Source of the DNA: Flavihumibacter soli
GTDB taxonomy: Bacteria; Bacteroidota; Bacteroidia; Sphingobacteriales; Sphingobacteriaceae
DNA length: 64,000 bases
Assembly: GCF_010692725.1 (NCBI RefSeq)
Contig: NZ_JAAFZB010000094.1
Span: forward strand, 248,001-312,000
Direction of reading: 5' to 3'
Under the pieces are notes generated by a model. That model was not told where the DNA came from. It was given only the letters and a program-made list of their open reading frames with translations, and did no database searches. This document shows, piece by piece, positions 9,783 to 18,687 of the stretch (the stretch's first letter is position 1; the number at the start of each line of letters is the position of its first letter). The position numbers and the translations under genes are program-made.

Positions 9783-12341
9783 CTATCTACTTACAAAAAC
9801 CTCATTTGCTGCTCTGGCATCGGGAACCTTAATTGTACAGACCCCGGTCGTTTCATCCCAGCTCCATATCAACTTTTCAAAGTCGCCGTTCACGCTTTCT
9901 GTTAATGATCCCGGTTTTACCGGTTTTATCTTAGATAAATTAACTAAAACGGATTTGGGCTTACTTTCCAGGTGCAGCTTAATAACCAGGTTTCTCTTCC
10001 CTGCAGGCGTATATCCTTTTTCTTCGCGTTTTTGAATGTTGACCTTATACCCACTTTTTAAGGTCTGACAAGTGAATCTGGTTTTACAATAAATATCTTT
10101 CTTATAATCGTTGTTCTCGCCTTCATCTTCATAGAGCTCAAAAGATGCTTCCTGATTCTCTGCGGCCGGAAATACTTCCAGATTTAAGGGATAAGAGGGT
10201 TTTTCGTGTATGTATTGCATGACCGGCATCATCGGGATAATGGAGCCCTTCCTCACAAAAAGAGGGATCACATTTAAAGGTGCCGCAGCGGTGATCCATT
10301 GTCCGCCTTTATAAGATGTTTTGCCATCATTAAAATCAATCCAGTCGCCTTCAGGAAGGTATACTTTCTTGGTGGTTGCTCCTTTTTCCACCACCGGCGC
10401 AACCAGTAATTCTTTTCCAAACAAGAACTGGCCATCGGTTTTAAAAGTCTCCGTGTCATTAGGGTATTCAAGGAGGAGTGCCCGCATCAGGGGCATCCCT
10501 GTATCATGTGCTTCGCGGGCATAGGTATAAATATAGGGGAACAACTTATACTTCAACCGGATAGCTTCGCGGGAAATGTTTTCTGTCTCGGGACCAAACA
10601 TCCAGGGTTCCACGGCATTATCCCCTTCATGGTGAGCTCGGCTCAGGGGATTGAAAACACCGAATTGCATCCAGCGGGTATACAGCTCGGCCATTGCTTT
10701 ATGATCTTTGATTTCTCCGCAATACCCTGAAATATCGGTGGCCCAAAAAGGAATCAGACCCATGCCAGCAGATAAAGCCACCGGGATTTGATTGGCCAGC
10801 TGCCCCCAGCCTTCCAACACATTATTTCCGTTCCCCGAATCACCTGACCATCCGAAAGTATAACGCTGCAAGCCGGCATAAGCTGCCCTTGTCATCTGAA
10901 AGATACGTTTATTGGGATTATGCTTCTCAAATTGCTCGGTGACAACTTTATCCCATGTTAATCCATACACATTGTGAATTTCATCATGCATGCCCAGATG
11001 GTGTTTCATAAACAACCGATCCTTTGCGTCCTCATTGGTCCAGGCAGGCTCACCCATATCTGTCCAGAATCCACGCACCCCATCGCTGACAGGCTTCTGC
11101 TGGTATTTGCCCCACCAGTCGGCTACCCCCGGCTTTGTAAAATCAACCACTCCGCAATTACCGCCCCATGGCCAGGGCATATCATAGCTTTTGCCAGTAC
11201 GGGAATCCGTCGTGAAATATCCGAGTGAATCCGCCTCAATCCATTGTTTATTAAAGCCTTTTCCATTTGTCCCTCCCTCTTCTGCAAGATTTCCATTCTT
11301 TTGAGAGATAACCGGATCCTGCGATACGATCATCTTAAAGCCTAAAGAATCGAGATGCTTTAACATGCCACGGGGATCTTTGTACCGATCCTTATTCCAT
11401 TCAAAGTCCTGCAACTGCTGAACCCATCCGATATCCTGGAAAATAATATCACAGGGAATATTCCGCTGACGGAATTCTGCAGCTATGCTCCTTGCTTGAG
11501 TTTCATAGGTATACATACCCCGGCTTTGTGAAAACCCAAAAGCCCATTTCGGCGGCATGATCGGAGCACCGGTAAGTTCCGTGTACTGGCTGATAATTTC
11601 CTTATAGTCGTTGCCGAATATGAAGTAGTAGAGCATTTCACCTGCGGGTGCTTCAAAGGAAAAATAATCATTGGATTCACTCCCGAACTTAAACTCCGTT
11701 TTATAAGTATTATCAAAGAAGATCCCATAGCGTTTGCTGCTCATAAAAAAGGGAATACTTTTATATAGGGGATCATCATTAACTCCATAACAGGGATTAT
11801 CGCTGTTCCACATTTTATAAGACCGTCCCCGACGGTTTAAGGGACCGCCTTTTTCACCTAATCCAAAAAACTGCTCGTCAGAGCCCAGTGATTTATAGGA
11901 AACTAAACGCTTATCCTCCTTCACAAAACCCTGGTCCAGGTAATCGCCTAATAAAAGCTTTTGGTACTTATCAAAGATCTGCAGGGAAAACGGACGTTTA
12001 TTAACTCTGACCCGCAGCTGACCGGTAAAGATCTCATAGGCACTTGCTTCATCGTTCACGTTTATTTTCAGCTCTCCCAGCTTCTCATTAACTACGGCAA
12101 AAGATTCGTTTTTCCGTTCAAATTTTCCGGCAGGATCAATCCAGACTTTCACAACCTGGCCACTGCAAAATTCCAGCAGCACCTTGGCATTGTTCTCACA
12201 ATTAAACACAACCTGGTTGCCCGTAATTTTGTAGGCAGTGCATTGACCAAGTTGCTGAAAAGACGATTGCTTTTTTTGCGCCTGTACACTAAACGATATA
12301 AAGAGGCAAAACAACAAAACTGCCCGGTAAAGCTTTTTCAT
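9783..12341 (-). CDS. GH31 alpha-glucosidase (dextran PUL exo-enzyme)
   Basis: This 852-residue enzyme has a type I signal peptide (ending FSVQAQ) and full GH31 architecture: N-terminal beta-sandwich (about 25-255), TIM barrel (about 260-620) and C-terminal beta domains. The nucleophile is D428 in GFWTDMGEP and the acid/base is D501 in FGWSGDSG. Both motifs fit GH31 alpha-glucosidases and alpha-xylosidases. Its position as last gene of an operon with GH66 dextranase and SusCDE points to exo-cleavage of isomaltooligosaccharides to glucose in the periplasm. The same GH31-GH66-SusE-SusD-SusC-HTCS order is known from the Bacteroides thetaiotaomicron dextran locus (BT3086-BT3091). Confidence 0.9.
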   Translation of the reverse strand: MKKLYRAVLLFCLFISFSVQAQKKQSSFQQLGQCTAYKITGNQVVFNCENNAKVLLEFCSGQVVKVWIDPAGKFERKNESFAVVNEKLGELKINVNDEASAYEIFTGQLRVRVNKRPFSLQIFDKYQKLLLGDYLDQGFVKEDKRLVSYKSLGSDEQFFGLGEKGGPLNRRGRSYKMWNSDNPCYGVNDDPLYKSIPFFMSSKRYGIFFDNTYKTEFKFGSESNDYFSFEAPAGEMLYYFIFGNDYKEIISQYTELTGAPIMPPKWAFGFSQSRGMYTYETQARSIAAEFRQRNIPCDIIFQDIGWVQQLQDFEWNKDRYKDPRGMLKHLDSLGFKMIVSQDPVISQKNGNLAEEGGTNGKGFNKQWIEADSLGYFTTDSRTGKSYDMPWPWGGNCGVVDFTKPGVADWWGKYQQKPVSDGVRGFWTDMGEPAWTNEDAKDRLFMKHHLGMHDEIHNVYGLTWDKVVTEQFEKHNPNKRIFQMTRAAYAGLQRYTFGWSGDSGNGNNVLEGWGQLANQIPVALSAGMGLIPFWATDISGYCGEIKDHKAMAELYTRWMQFGVFNPLSRAHHEGDNAVEPWMFGPETENISREAIRLKYKLFPYIYTYAREAHDTGMPLMRALLLEYPNDTETFKTDGQFLFGKELLVAPVVEKGATTKKVYLPEGDWIDFNDGKTSYKGGQWITAAAPLNVIPLFVRKGSIIPMMPVMQYIHEKPSYPLNLEVFPAAENQEASFELYEDEGENNDYKKDIYCKTRFTCQTLKSGYKVNIQKREEKGYTPAGKRNLVIKLHLESKPKSVLVNLSKIKPVKPGSLTESVNGDFEKLIWSWDETTGVCTIKVPDARAANEVFVSR

Positions 12342-12402
12342 ATATTATATTCTAAATCAAAAATTCACTATTAAGAGGGTGATTTATAAGGGTAACCTCC
12401 GG

Positions 12403-15093
12403 TTAATCTATTTTTATTAGCCGAACATAATCCAGCATGGCCTGATTAATTTCCCCGTTCATATTTTCATTTTCCGGATTAAATGTAAGAGAAAGTGTTT
12501 GCTTACCTTTTTTCATCGAAACCTGGACCGCATTACTAAATCCCCAGTTAGACCACTCTTCCTTTCCTCTCTGCGGAAATACAATGGTGCCTAATGCAGT
12601 ACTACCATCCGATAAACTTCTAATCGCACACTTGTTTTCTGTATTGGTCGGACCATGGCCGTTGGCATACTTAAAGTCGATGGAATAATGACCTGCTTCC
12701 GGCACGGTTACATCAAAATTCAGGGTCGTATTGGCCTGCTTGCTGATTTCAATAAACCCCTTTCCTGAAAATCCCCTGTAGGGTAGATTTGAAGCGGGTA
12801 CCACATTCTCCAGCTCTGTAATATGGACAGCAGCTTCCGGATAAACCTGGATCGGTTCAGAAGCAAAGGACTCGACATTTTCTTTATCGAGGGCAATCAC
12901 CTGGTATTCTCCAAAACTATTCGCAGCCGGGGTGATCTTAGTACCTGAAGTTCTGGAAACTTCTTTCCCGTTTCTAAGAACTTTATAATTGACTGCCCCT
13001 GGCACCTTTTCCCAGGAAATAGTGCTGGAAGAATAATTCAGAACAGGCTCTGCCGGAGAAGTATAGTCATTTACCAGGTTCACCCTGCCCTTTTCAGGTT
13101 CATTATTTTCCAGCAAGATGCGGATAGCATGTTTGCCTGAAAGATTTGCTGGTATTTCCGCATTAGCCAGCGAGTTTCCATCCATGGTTATGGATTTAAT
13201 TTTATTACCATATCCCTCCATTTCAATGTCCAGAAGCGCATTTCTATATTTAAATTTGTTCAGGGTTCGCTTGCCTTGCAGCGCTTTCGGAACAAAAGGT
13301 TTAAACAGCAAGCTGTTTGCCTGGAACTCTATCCCAAAAAGAACATTGTATACCGTACTGAGATTGCCGGCAAGACTCCACAGCATATTACTGGAATTGA
13401 TCTGGGTACCCGCAAAATCGCCGTTGCTGGCTACAAAGTTTTCCTTATTGGTCAAAAACAGTGCTGCCGGGCGGTAAATAGCGCTGATACTTTGCGTGAG
13501 CCCTGGTTCATTACCAGCTTTTGCCGCGGCTAATGACCAGTAAGCCTGCACAAAAGGCCATACTGCATTGTTATGGTAGGGCGGCATATTGGGGATCTGC
13601 GGATAAATGCAGGTAATACCGAAGTCACTGACCGGCGTGTTACTAATAATACTGATGCTTTTTTCGGCATCGGCAATACCAAACAACACGCAAAGGGCCT
13701 CCCCCAAAGCTTCTGACCGCTGCGATAAAATTTTATGAGTTCTGCCGTATAAATATTGTCCGTAATAACCCTTTTCGGGGATCCATAAATAAGTATTAAT
13801 GCCGTTCTTAATGGTTTTTGCAATAGCCGCATACTTCTTCACGGCTTCAGGGTCGTTCAGCAGTGTTGCCATTTCGGCCAGAACAATATTGGTTTGATAA
13901 TGAACCGCATTGGCCCCCAGACACTCTGATTCATAAATATCCGCAGGCTGCATCCATTTAGGATAGGTCTGTTCTCTCCAGTCCAGAAAGGAAGATTCTC
14001 CTTTAACCAGACCCGTTACAGGATCGTAAATGTTTTTCAAATCATCTTCCACCGAGTTTTTAATGATGCGGTAAGCTTTATCCAGCCAGCTTTTGTCGCC
14101 GGTGGTCTTATAAACCTCCCATGCTGCTACAGCCCAGATCATGCGGTCACTTGAAACCGGATACGATCCCCCGGTGCCGGTATCCTGAATGATGCGGTTA
14201 TTCTTCACTTTCCGCAGCAAGCTATATTCGGCCACTTTAGGCTGTAATGTGGCCATGGCCAGAATAATACTATAGCTAATATCACGGGTCCAAACGCCTG
14301 CCCATTCCTTACCTGTGCGGAATGTACTGTCTGGTTCAACGGCATTTTCCATCTCTTCCAGCGCCAGATTGTATAAGGCATCGGCCAACGGATAAGCGGA
14401 AGTGTATTGGGGAAAGGCAGAAATATCCTTTGATAATTTCCAGGAAGCCGCAGTCAGTTTTTGTTCCTTCTGTTCATTCAATATCAGGCTAATCTCATAA
14501 ATTCCATCGCCGTCGGGATCTTTCAGCTGCAGGGCCGGATGATTCACCAGATTATCAAAGTCCCAGATCAATGGACTTAAGCTGCCAGCTACATATACAC
14601 CCTTGAAATCATCTTTAAAAATTTTATTGCCGTTAAAGGTGGTATAGTATCCTTGACTTTTAAAAGCTTCCAGCACCTCCCGCATATCCAGACGTAAAGT
14701 AAATTTAGTGTCCGGCTTCAGGTAAGTTTGTGCAGGTACTACAGAGGTATCAACATACTGATGCCCAAATTTTAGTAAAGGGCTTGTAAAATTCATATCC
14801 TGTGACAAGACATTAATATGGTGGTCCTTACCTGAAATCATCTCATTGTCCTTCCCGTTGATGCTGAACTTAAACTGTACTTTGGGACTTTGTATCAGAT
14901 TGACCGGGCTTTGGTAATTGGATATTACTTCGGTTGATGAAAGCGCTTTTGCGGAAAAATCTCCCTGTAATACCTGGTCGGTAGTGACGCTATAGCTTTC
15001 TGAACTATAGAGGCTGGTATTAGTTTTCTGCGCCTTACAGGAAGATGCTAATACCAATGCTGCGACACATAGTTTTTTAAGAATGGTTCTCAT
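12403..15093 (-). CDS. Six-hairpin (MGH1-like) glycosidase with Fn3 and C-terminal CBM, lipoprotein
   Basis: This 896-residue lipoprotein (lipobox LASSC, Cys19) looks like a multidomain glycosidase. An N-terminal beta domain (about 25-235) is followed by an (alpha/alpha)6-barrel domain (about 236-640) that contains WTRDISYS, DTGTGGSYPVSSDRMIWA, LDWREQTYP and PPYHNNAVWPFVQAYW, as in GH63/glucosidase-like MGH1 proteins. A fibronectin-III-like module (about 680-750) and a CBM6/CBM35-like beta-sandwich (about 757-894, with YRGFSGKGFIE, FKYANGHGPT and LDYVRLIKID) complete it. The family number cannot be assigned by eye. Inside a dextran operon it may act on branch linkages or on isomaltooligosaccharides; that is inference. 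It has no counterpart in the minimal six-gene dextran locus of Bacteroides. Confidence 0.72.
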   Translation of the reverse strand: MRTILKKLCVAALVLASSCKAQKTNTSLYSSESYSVTTDQVLQGDFSAKALSSTEVISNYQSPVNLIQSPKVQFKFSINGKDNEMISGKDHHINVLSQDMNFTSPLLKFGHQYVDTSVVPAQTYLKPDTKFTLRLDMREVLEAFKSQGYYTTFNGNKIFKDDFKGVYVAGSLSPLIWDFDNLVNHPALQLKDPDGDGIYEISLILNEQKEQKLTAASWKLSKDISAFPQYTSAYPLADALYNLALEEMENAVEPDSTFRTGKEWAGVWTRDISYSIILAMATLQPKVAEYSLLRKVKNNRIIQDTGTGGSYPVSSDRMIWAVAAWEVYKTTGDKSWLDKAYRIIKNSVEDDLKNIYDPVTGLVKGESSFLDWREQTYPKWMQPADIYESECLGANAVHYQTNIVLAEMATLLNDPEAVKKYAAIAKTIKNGINTYLWIPEKGYYGQYLYGRTHKILSQRSEALGEALCVLFGIADAEKSISIISNTPVSDFGITCIYPQIPNMPPYHNNAVWPFVQAYWSLAAAKAGNEPGLTQSISAIYRPAALFLTNKENFVASNGDFAGTQINSSNMLWSLAGNLSTVYNVLFGIEFQANSLLFKPFVPKALQGKRTLNKFKYRNALLDIEMEGYGNKIKSITMDGNSLANAEIPANLSGKHAIRILLENNEPEKGRVNLVNDYTSPAEPVLNYSSSTISWEKVPGAVNYKVLRNGKEVSRTSGTKITPAANSFGEYQVIALDKENVESFASEPIQVYPEAAVHITELENVVPASNLPYRGFSGKGFIEISKQANTTLNFDVTVPEAGHYSIDFKYANGHGPTNTENKCAIRSLSDGSTALGTIVFPQRGKEEWSNWGFSNAVQVSMKKGKQTLSLTFNPENENMNGEINQAMLDYVRLIKID

Positions 15094-15151
15094 AGTAATG
15101 GTGGCTTTAACAGGATTCTTTGTATGTATCTGTTTATTGTTAATGGAGGTT

Positions 15152-16924
15152 TTAATATTCCAAGACGATCATGCTCCAGTATTGAAGTGCCGGGAGCGTA
15201 AAAGTAACCTGGTCCCCTTTTTGGATGTGATTTAATGTCCGGGAAGCCCCTCCGATCATATCGGGTGAAGCATACCAGATCTTTTTAACAGCGGCAGAGC
15301 TGCTCAGTTTCAGGCCTGCATTTTTTATCTCGACGGGAACAGTCTGCACTCCTGCATTATCACGCCAGTTCTGGCTCTGCGAATCTTTAAAATTGATTAA
15401 ATGGATCACCTGGCTGCTCCCGACTTTTTTACCGACGGCAGCTATTGCGCCGTTTGCGGAGGGCCAGCTGGTGACAGTTATTTTATTATCGGTGGAATTT
15501 AAGACCACCGAATTGAAAGAACCGCCGTCACGAAGTAAATTCTGATAGGAGACCAGGAAATCATAATAGGTGATCAATGATTTTTTCAGATCTTCTTTCA
15601 TCTCCAGGTTATCATTAGGAAAGTATTCTTTGCCTAACATATGTTCACCCAATTCAAGATGAGATCCACCGAAAGCAAATATGACCGCATTGGCCATTAA
15701 CACGGAAGGGGTGTTAAAAAACCCTTTCTTATCGGCAAGGTTATAATTCATATAAGCCGCAAGGACCGTATTTTTTGTGCCATTGCTGTAGACACTATTA
15801 GCTTTAATGATAGCGGCCAGATCAGTATATGTATCATAGGGAGGCCAGACTTCGGTGTAAAGAAAATCTGCAGCAGACTGTGCTATTCCGGTCTGACCAT
15901 ATTGGGATACCGCATTCATCACAATATCCTTTTGAGGCTCATCCGCTTTGATGGCATCAATAAATGGTTTAAAAGTTTGCGATAAATTAAGGAAAGAGCC
16001 ATCGTATTTATAACGAGATCCCCTGTCACCTAGTTGATCCATATGGAAGCCGTCAAAGGGAAGTGCTGCATACACCTTTTTGTTCTCGACCTGCAAATAC
16101 TCCTGCCAGGCACGGTTCGATGGATCCAGCAAATAAATATTGCTCAAAAAGGGTGGTGAAGGAAGAGGATGATAATCTTTACTGTTATGATTAACATCGG
16201 TATAAACGTACCATTCTTTCTTTACACCTTCATTTTCCGCATCATTCCATGCCCCGTAGATCAGGTTATAGAACATGGCTTTCATGTTGTGCTTATGCGA
16301 AGCGGTAATATACTTCTGCACGGTATTAAAGTAGATATCCCTGTTAAAGATATCTTTCCAAACACTTGCCTGATCCGCAAAGCCCGGCAGAGGTTTGTGG
16401 TGTTTATTATGCCAGTCGTAAAACTGGACACCGTTGATGTGGTGCCGGTTGAGATTAGAGATCACAGCGTTTATTTCACCATCACCTAATTGCGGAAACT
16501 TTGACAGGAAACCGTAACGCGGAAACTTTTTCCAGCTGGAAGAAACATCAATCCCAATGGTTGCATAAATAGTTTCAATACCATCTTTGCTGTCAAACAC
16601 TTCTGCTATATAGCCTCTGAAATCTGTTGGCGGTGCTATCCATTTCCAGGTGGCGTTCGTAATAAGCTCTTCCTTCACGATCTCGTTCAAGAACTTATAC
16701 CTGATTTTTGCTGTGGCAGAAAGTAATGCCTTATCAATTGTCAGGATCACTTCCTCCCCCGGTATATAACAGGCTTTATCGGTAGAAAAGCCAAGGTTTA
16801 AATAAAGGGGTATTGGCGGATCTGCAGTAACAACAGGTGGTGATGTAATAGAGGTGCCTTTTTCTTTTTCACAGCCAAAACTCAGGATTAGAAGCAACAC
16901 CACGAAAACAGCTTGGATACGCAT
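15152..16924 (-). CDS. GH66 endo-dextranase lipoprotein
   Basis: This 590-residue lipoprotein (lipobox LSFGC, Cys18, followed by the charged EKEK that favours surface export in Bacteroidota) is a GH66 enzyme. Its motifs are FPRYGFLSKFP, NGVQFYDWHNKHHKPLP, MFYNLIYGAW, the nucleophile Asp in FDGFHMDQLGDRG (D296) and the acid/base Glu in FLYTEVWPPYDTY (E358). GH66 holds endo-dextranases and cycloisomaltooligosaccharide glucanotransferases. The transferases usually carry an inserted CBM35 and are longer, so the compact length here favours hydrolytic dextranase. It should make the first cut in alpha-1,6-glucan outside the cell. A strong hairpin precedes it, between it and the SusE-like gene. Confidence 0.9.
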   Translation of the reverse strand: MRIQAVFVVLLLILSFGCEKEKGTSITSPPVVTADPPIPLYLNLGFSTDKACYIPGEEVILTIDKALLSATAKIRYKFLNEIVKEELITNATWKWIAPPTDFRGYIAEVFDSKDGIETIYATIGIDVSSSWKKFPRYGFLSKFPQLGDGEINAVISNLNRHHINGVQFYDWHNKHHKPLPGFADQASVWKDIFNRDIYFNTVQKYITASHKHNMKAMFYNLIYGAWNDAENEGVKKEWYVYTDVNHNSKDYHPLPSPPFLSNIYLLDPSNRAWQEYLQVENKKVYAALPFDGFHMDQLGDRGSRYKYDGSFLNLSQTFKPFIDAIKADEPQKDIVMNAVSQYGQTGIAQSAADFLYTEVWPPYDTYTDLAAIIKANSVYSNGTKNTVLAAYMNYNLADKKGFFNTPSVLMANAVIFAFGGSHLELGEHMLGKEYFPNDNLEMKEDLKKSLITYYDFLVSYQNLLRDGGSFNSVVLNSTDNKITVTSWPSANGAIAAVGKKVGSSQVIHLINFKDSQSQNWRDNAGVQTVPVEIKNAGLKLSSSAAVKKIWYASPDMIGGASRTLNHIQKGDQVTFTLPALQYWSMIVLEY

Positions 16925-16996
16925 AAATTAATTTAGTTCAGACGCCATGCTAACAGGCTGATAGGGATCTGGTAGTTTCTGAGTTCTTTTAATAAT

Positions 16997-17024
16997 CTCC
17001 CCTCCAGGACTTACTGGAAGGGAG
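16997..17024 (-). other. Intercistronic hairpin between SusE-like and GH66 genes
   Basis: Arms CTCCCCTCCAG (16997-17007) and CTGGAAGGGAG (17014-17024) pair over 11 positions with a 6-nt loop. The only non-Watson-Crick position becomes G-U in the minus-strand transcript. No T-run follows in the direction of transcription, so it is not a classical terminator. It sits in the 186-bp gap between the binding-protein genes and the enzyme genes and may act as an mRNA processing or stabilising element. Confidence 0.65.
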
Positions 17025-17110
17025 CACTTATCTAACCAAATCAGGCACTGATTCCGGAATATTTTCCAGCCTTTCCGGAATGAACCCAGGAATCAGTCAA
17101 CAATTATTTC

Positions 17111-18658
17111 TTATTGTTTTATGATGGAAATCGTTTCGTGAAGCTGGTCTACAGTCACTTTATATATACCCGCCTGCGCTATTTTCCATTTAAAATCAGG
17201 ACTTCCGCCGGGAACAAATTTCATACGGGTGCTTCCTGCTCCGGCGAAGTTTACTTCGGGCATAAAGAAATCTCCTCCCCAATCCCCTGTTTTAACCGGA
17301 ATCTTAAACTCTCCCGCAGCCAAAGCCCCGGTATAAGTAAAGACATAAGGGTTCGCAGCATCCGGTACTAATGGGGTCGGGCTGTCTATATTCCATCCTG
17401 TTGGAGTTGCATCTCCAACTATCCATAACTGAGTATAAGCGGTAAATGGCTTAATATAGATCTTCATGGCTTCCAGGTCAAGCTTGACCTTGTAAGCCCC
17501 CGCATTGGCGATCCTCCATTTTTTATCTGGACTTCCTCCGGGAACCAGAGATACGCCTGTTAAGCTAAGGGCCTGCGCATCCACTAAAGGCATGTAAAAA
17601 TCAGCTCCCCAGTTACCTTTGGCAGTCGGTATCTTAAACTCCCCAGCATTAAATACGGCATTATAGTTAAACACAAACAGGTTACCCGAATCGACCCTCA
17701 TTTCGTTTGGATTATCAATGTTCCAGCCATTTGGTGTAGCATCTCCAACCATCCATAACCGGGTATATGGTGATACCGGGTCTTCCCCTTCAAATAAAGC
17801 AATGGAAAGGTCAAGCAGATTCACAGTTACGGTATACATCGCCGCCTTAGCGATCAGAAATTTCTCATCGGGCTGACTATCTAATGTCCGGTACAGTAAT
17901 TTGCTATTGTCAGCACCCTTATTATACGAAGGAGAGAACTGACCTAAAACCGTGCTAAATTTAAATTCCCCTGCATTTAAGCGTCCTTTCCAGGTAAACT
18001 TTCCAGGTATGTTATTTATAGACGCTAATTCGGTTGCAGCACCGGCATTCCAGCCGTTTGGCGTAGCATCACCAATCAAATACAATTTATCCGTTACTGG
18101 CTGATAGGGTGTTACCTTTATGACCTGGGTAGAGGCTTCAGATTGTACGGTATTTCCGGATATGAAAGTGATGATCCGGGTTTCCAAAGTGCTTTCTACT
18201 CCCGGAGCCAGGTGCATACCTGTAATAAGCAGGCTGTTTAAGTCTTTCACCGAATAGGTCTTTGAATAGACTGCTTTCCCAAGGTCAAGAGTTACCGCAT
18301 TTTTAAAATCATTACCCTGTTTATCTATCAGCAGCTTATAGGAGATAGAGGAATTGCTTCCATTGTTGGTGCCGCTGGTCCATGTTAAAGCGAGCGCTTC
18401 CGCGTCATAGTTTTTCTCGGATAAAACAACAGCCGTTTTGCTGGCCGTAAGTGCCAGGGGCACATTTTGTTCTACGGGCACCAGGTCCTCGTAAGTAGCT
18501 TTTTCGCAGGATGCAAGCATCGTTGCAAGCAGCGCCAAAAGCATTAGTGTTGAGCCCTTTGGTCTATAGGCCGCCTTGAACAGCGATGGTGTTGAGGAGA
18601 TTGAAGAAAGTAGCCTTTCCATGCGCCCCTGAGTTTTTAAAATATTAAATATTCTCAT
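17111..18658 (-). CDS. SusE-like surface glycan-binding lipoprotein with three tandem binding repeats
   Basis: This 515-residue protein has a lipobox LASC at Cys51. The annotated start gives a long leader, and M13 is an alternative. After a SusE-type N-terminal domain (about 55-185) come three related modules at about 191-290, 300-404 and 409-515. Each opens with LxxxGDATPxGWN and contains AGEFKxx, and two contain GNW/GDWG and LVPGGSPDxKW/FVPGGSPDFKW. SusE and SusF proteins bind starch through tandem modules of this type on the cell surface; here the ligand should be dextran. It lies 29 bp downstream of susD in the same operon. The repeats also cause near-identical DNA segments within the gene. 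Confidence 0.85.
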   Translation of the reverse strand: MRIFNILKTQGRMERLLSSISSTPSLFKAAYRPKGSTLMLLALLATMLASCEKATYEDLVPVEQNVPLALTASKTAVVLSEKNYDAEALALTWTSGTNNGSNSSISYKLLIDKQGNDFKNAVTLDLGKAVYSKTYSVKDLNSLLITGMHLAPGVESTLETRIITFISGNTVQSEASTQVIKVTPYQPVTDKLYLIGDATPNGWNAGAATELASINNIPGKFTWKGRLNAGEFKFSTVLGQFSPSYNKGADNSKLLYRTLDSQPDEKFLIAKAAMYTVTVNLLDLSIALFEGEDPVSPYTRLWMVGDATPNGWNIDNPNEMRVDSGNLFVFNYNAVFNAGEFKIPTAKGNWGADFYMPLVDAQALSLTGVSLVPGGSPDKKWRIANAGAYKVKLDLEAMKIYIKPFTAYTQLWIVGDATPTGWNIDSPTPLVPDAANPYVFTYTGALAAGEFKIPVKTGDWGGDFFMPEVNFAGAGSTRMKFVPGGSPDFKWKIAQAGIYKVTVDQLHETISIIKQ

Positions 18659-18687
18659 TTGAATAATTTTAGCTAGTCCGTGAACAA

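Noticed and set aside
15152-16924. Cycloisomaltooligosaccharide glucanotransferase
   Set aside because: That enzyme type normally has a CBM35 inserted in the catalytic domain and is longer. The compact 590-residue form fits dextranase.
16997-17024. Intrinsic terminator after the SusE-like gene
   Set aside because: The stem is strong, but the downstream transcript reads AUUAUUAAAAG with no U-run, and genes of the same PUL follow on the same strand.
17370-18080. Near-repeated DNA segments inside the SusE-like gene
   Set aside because: They are explained by the three homologous protein modules and are not a mobile or recombination repeat.
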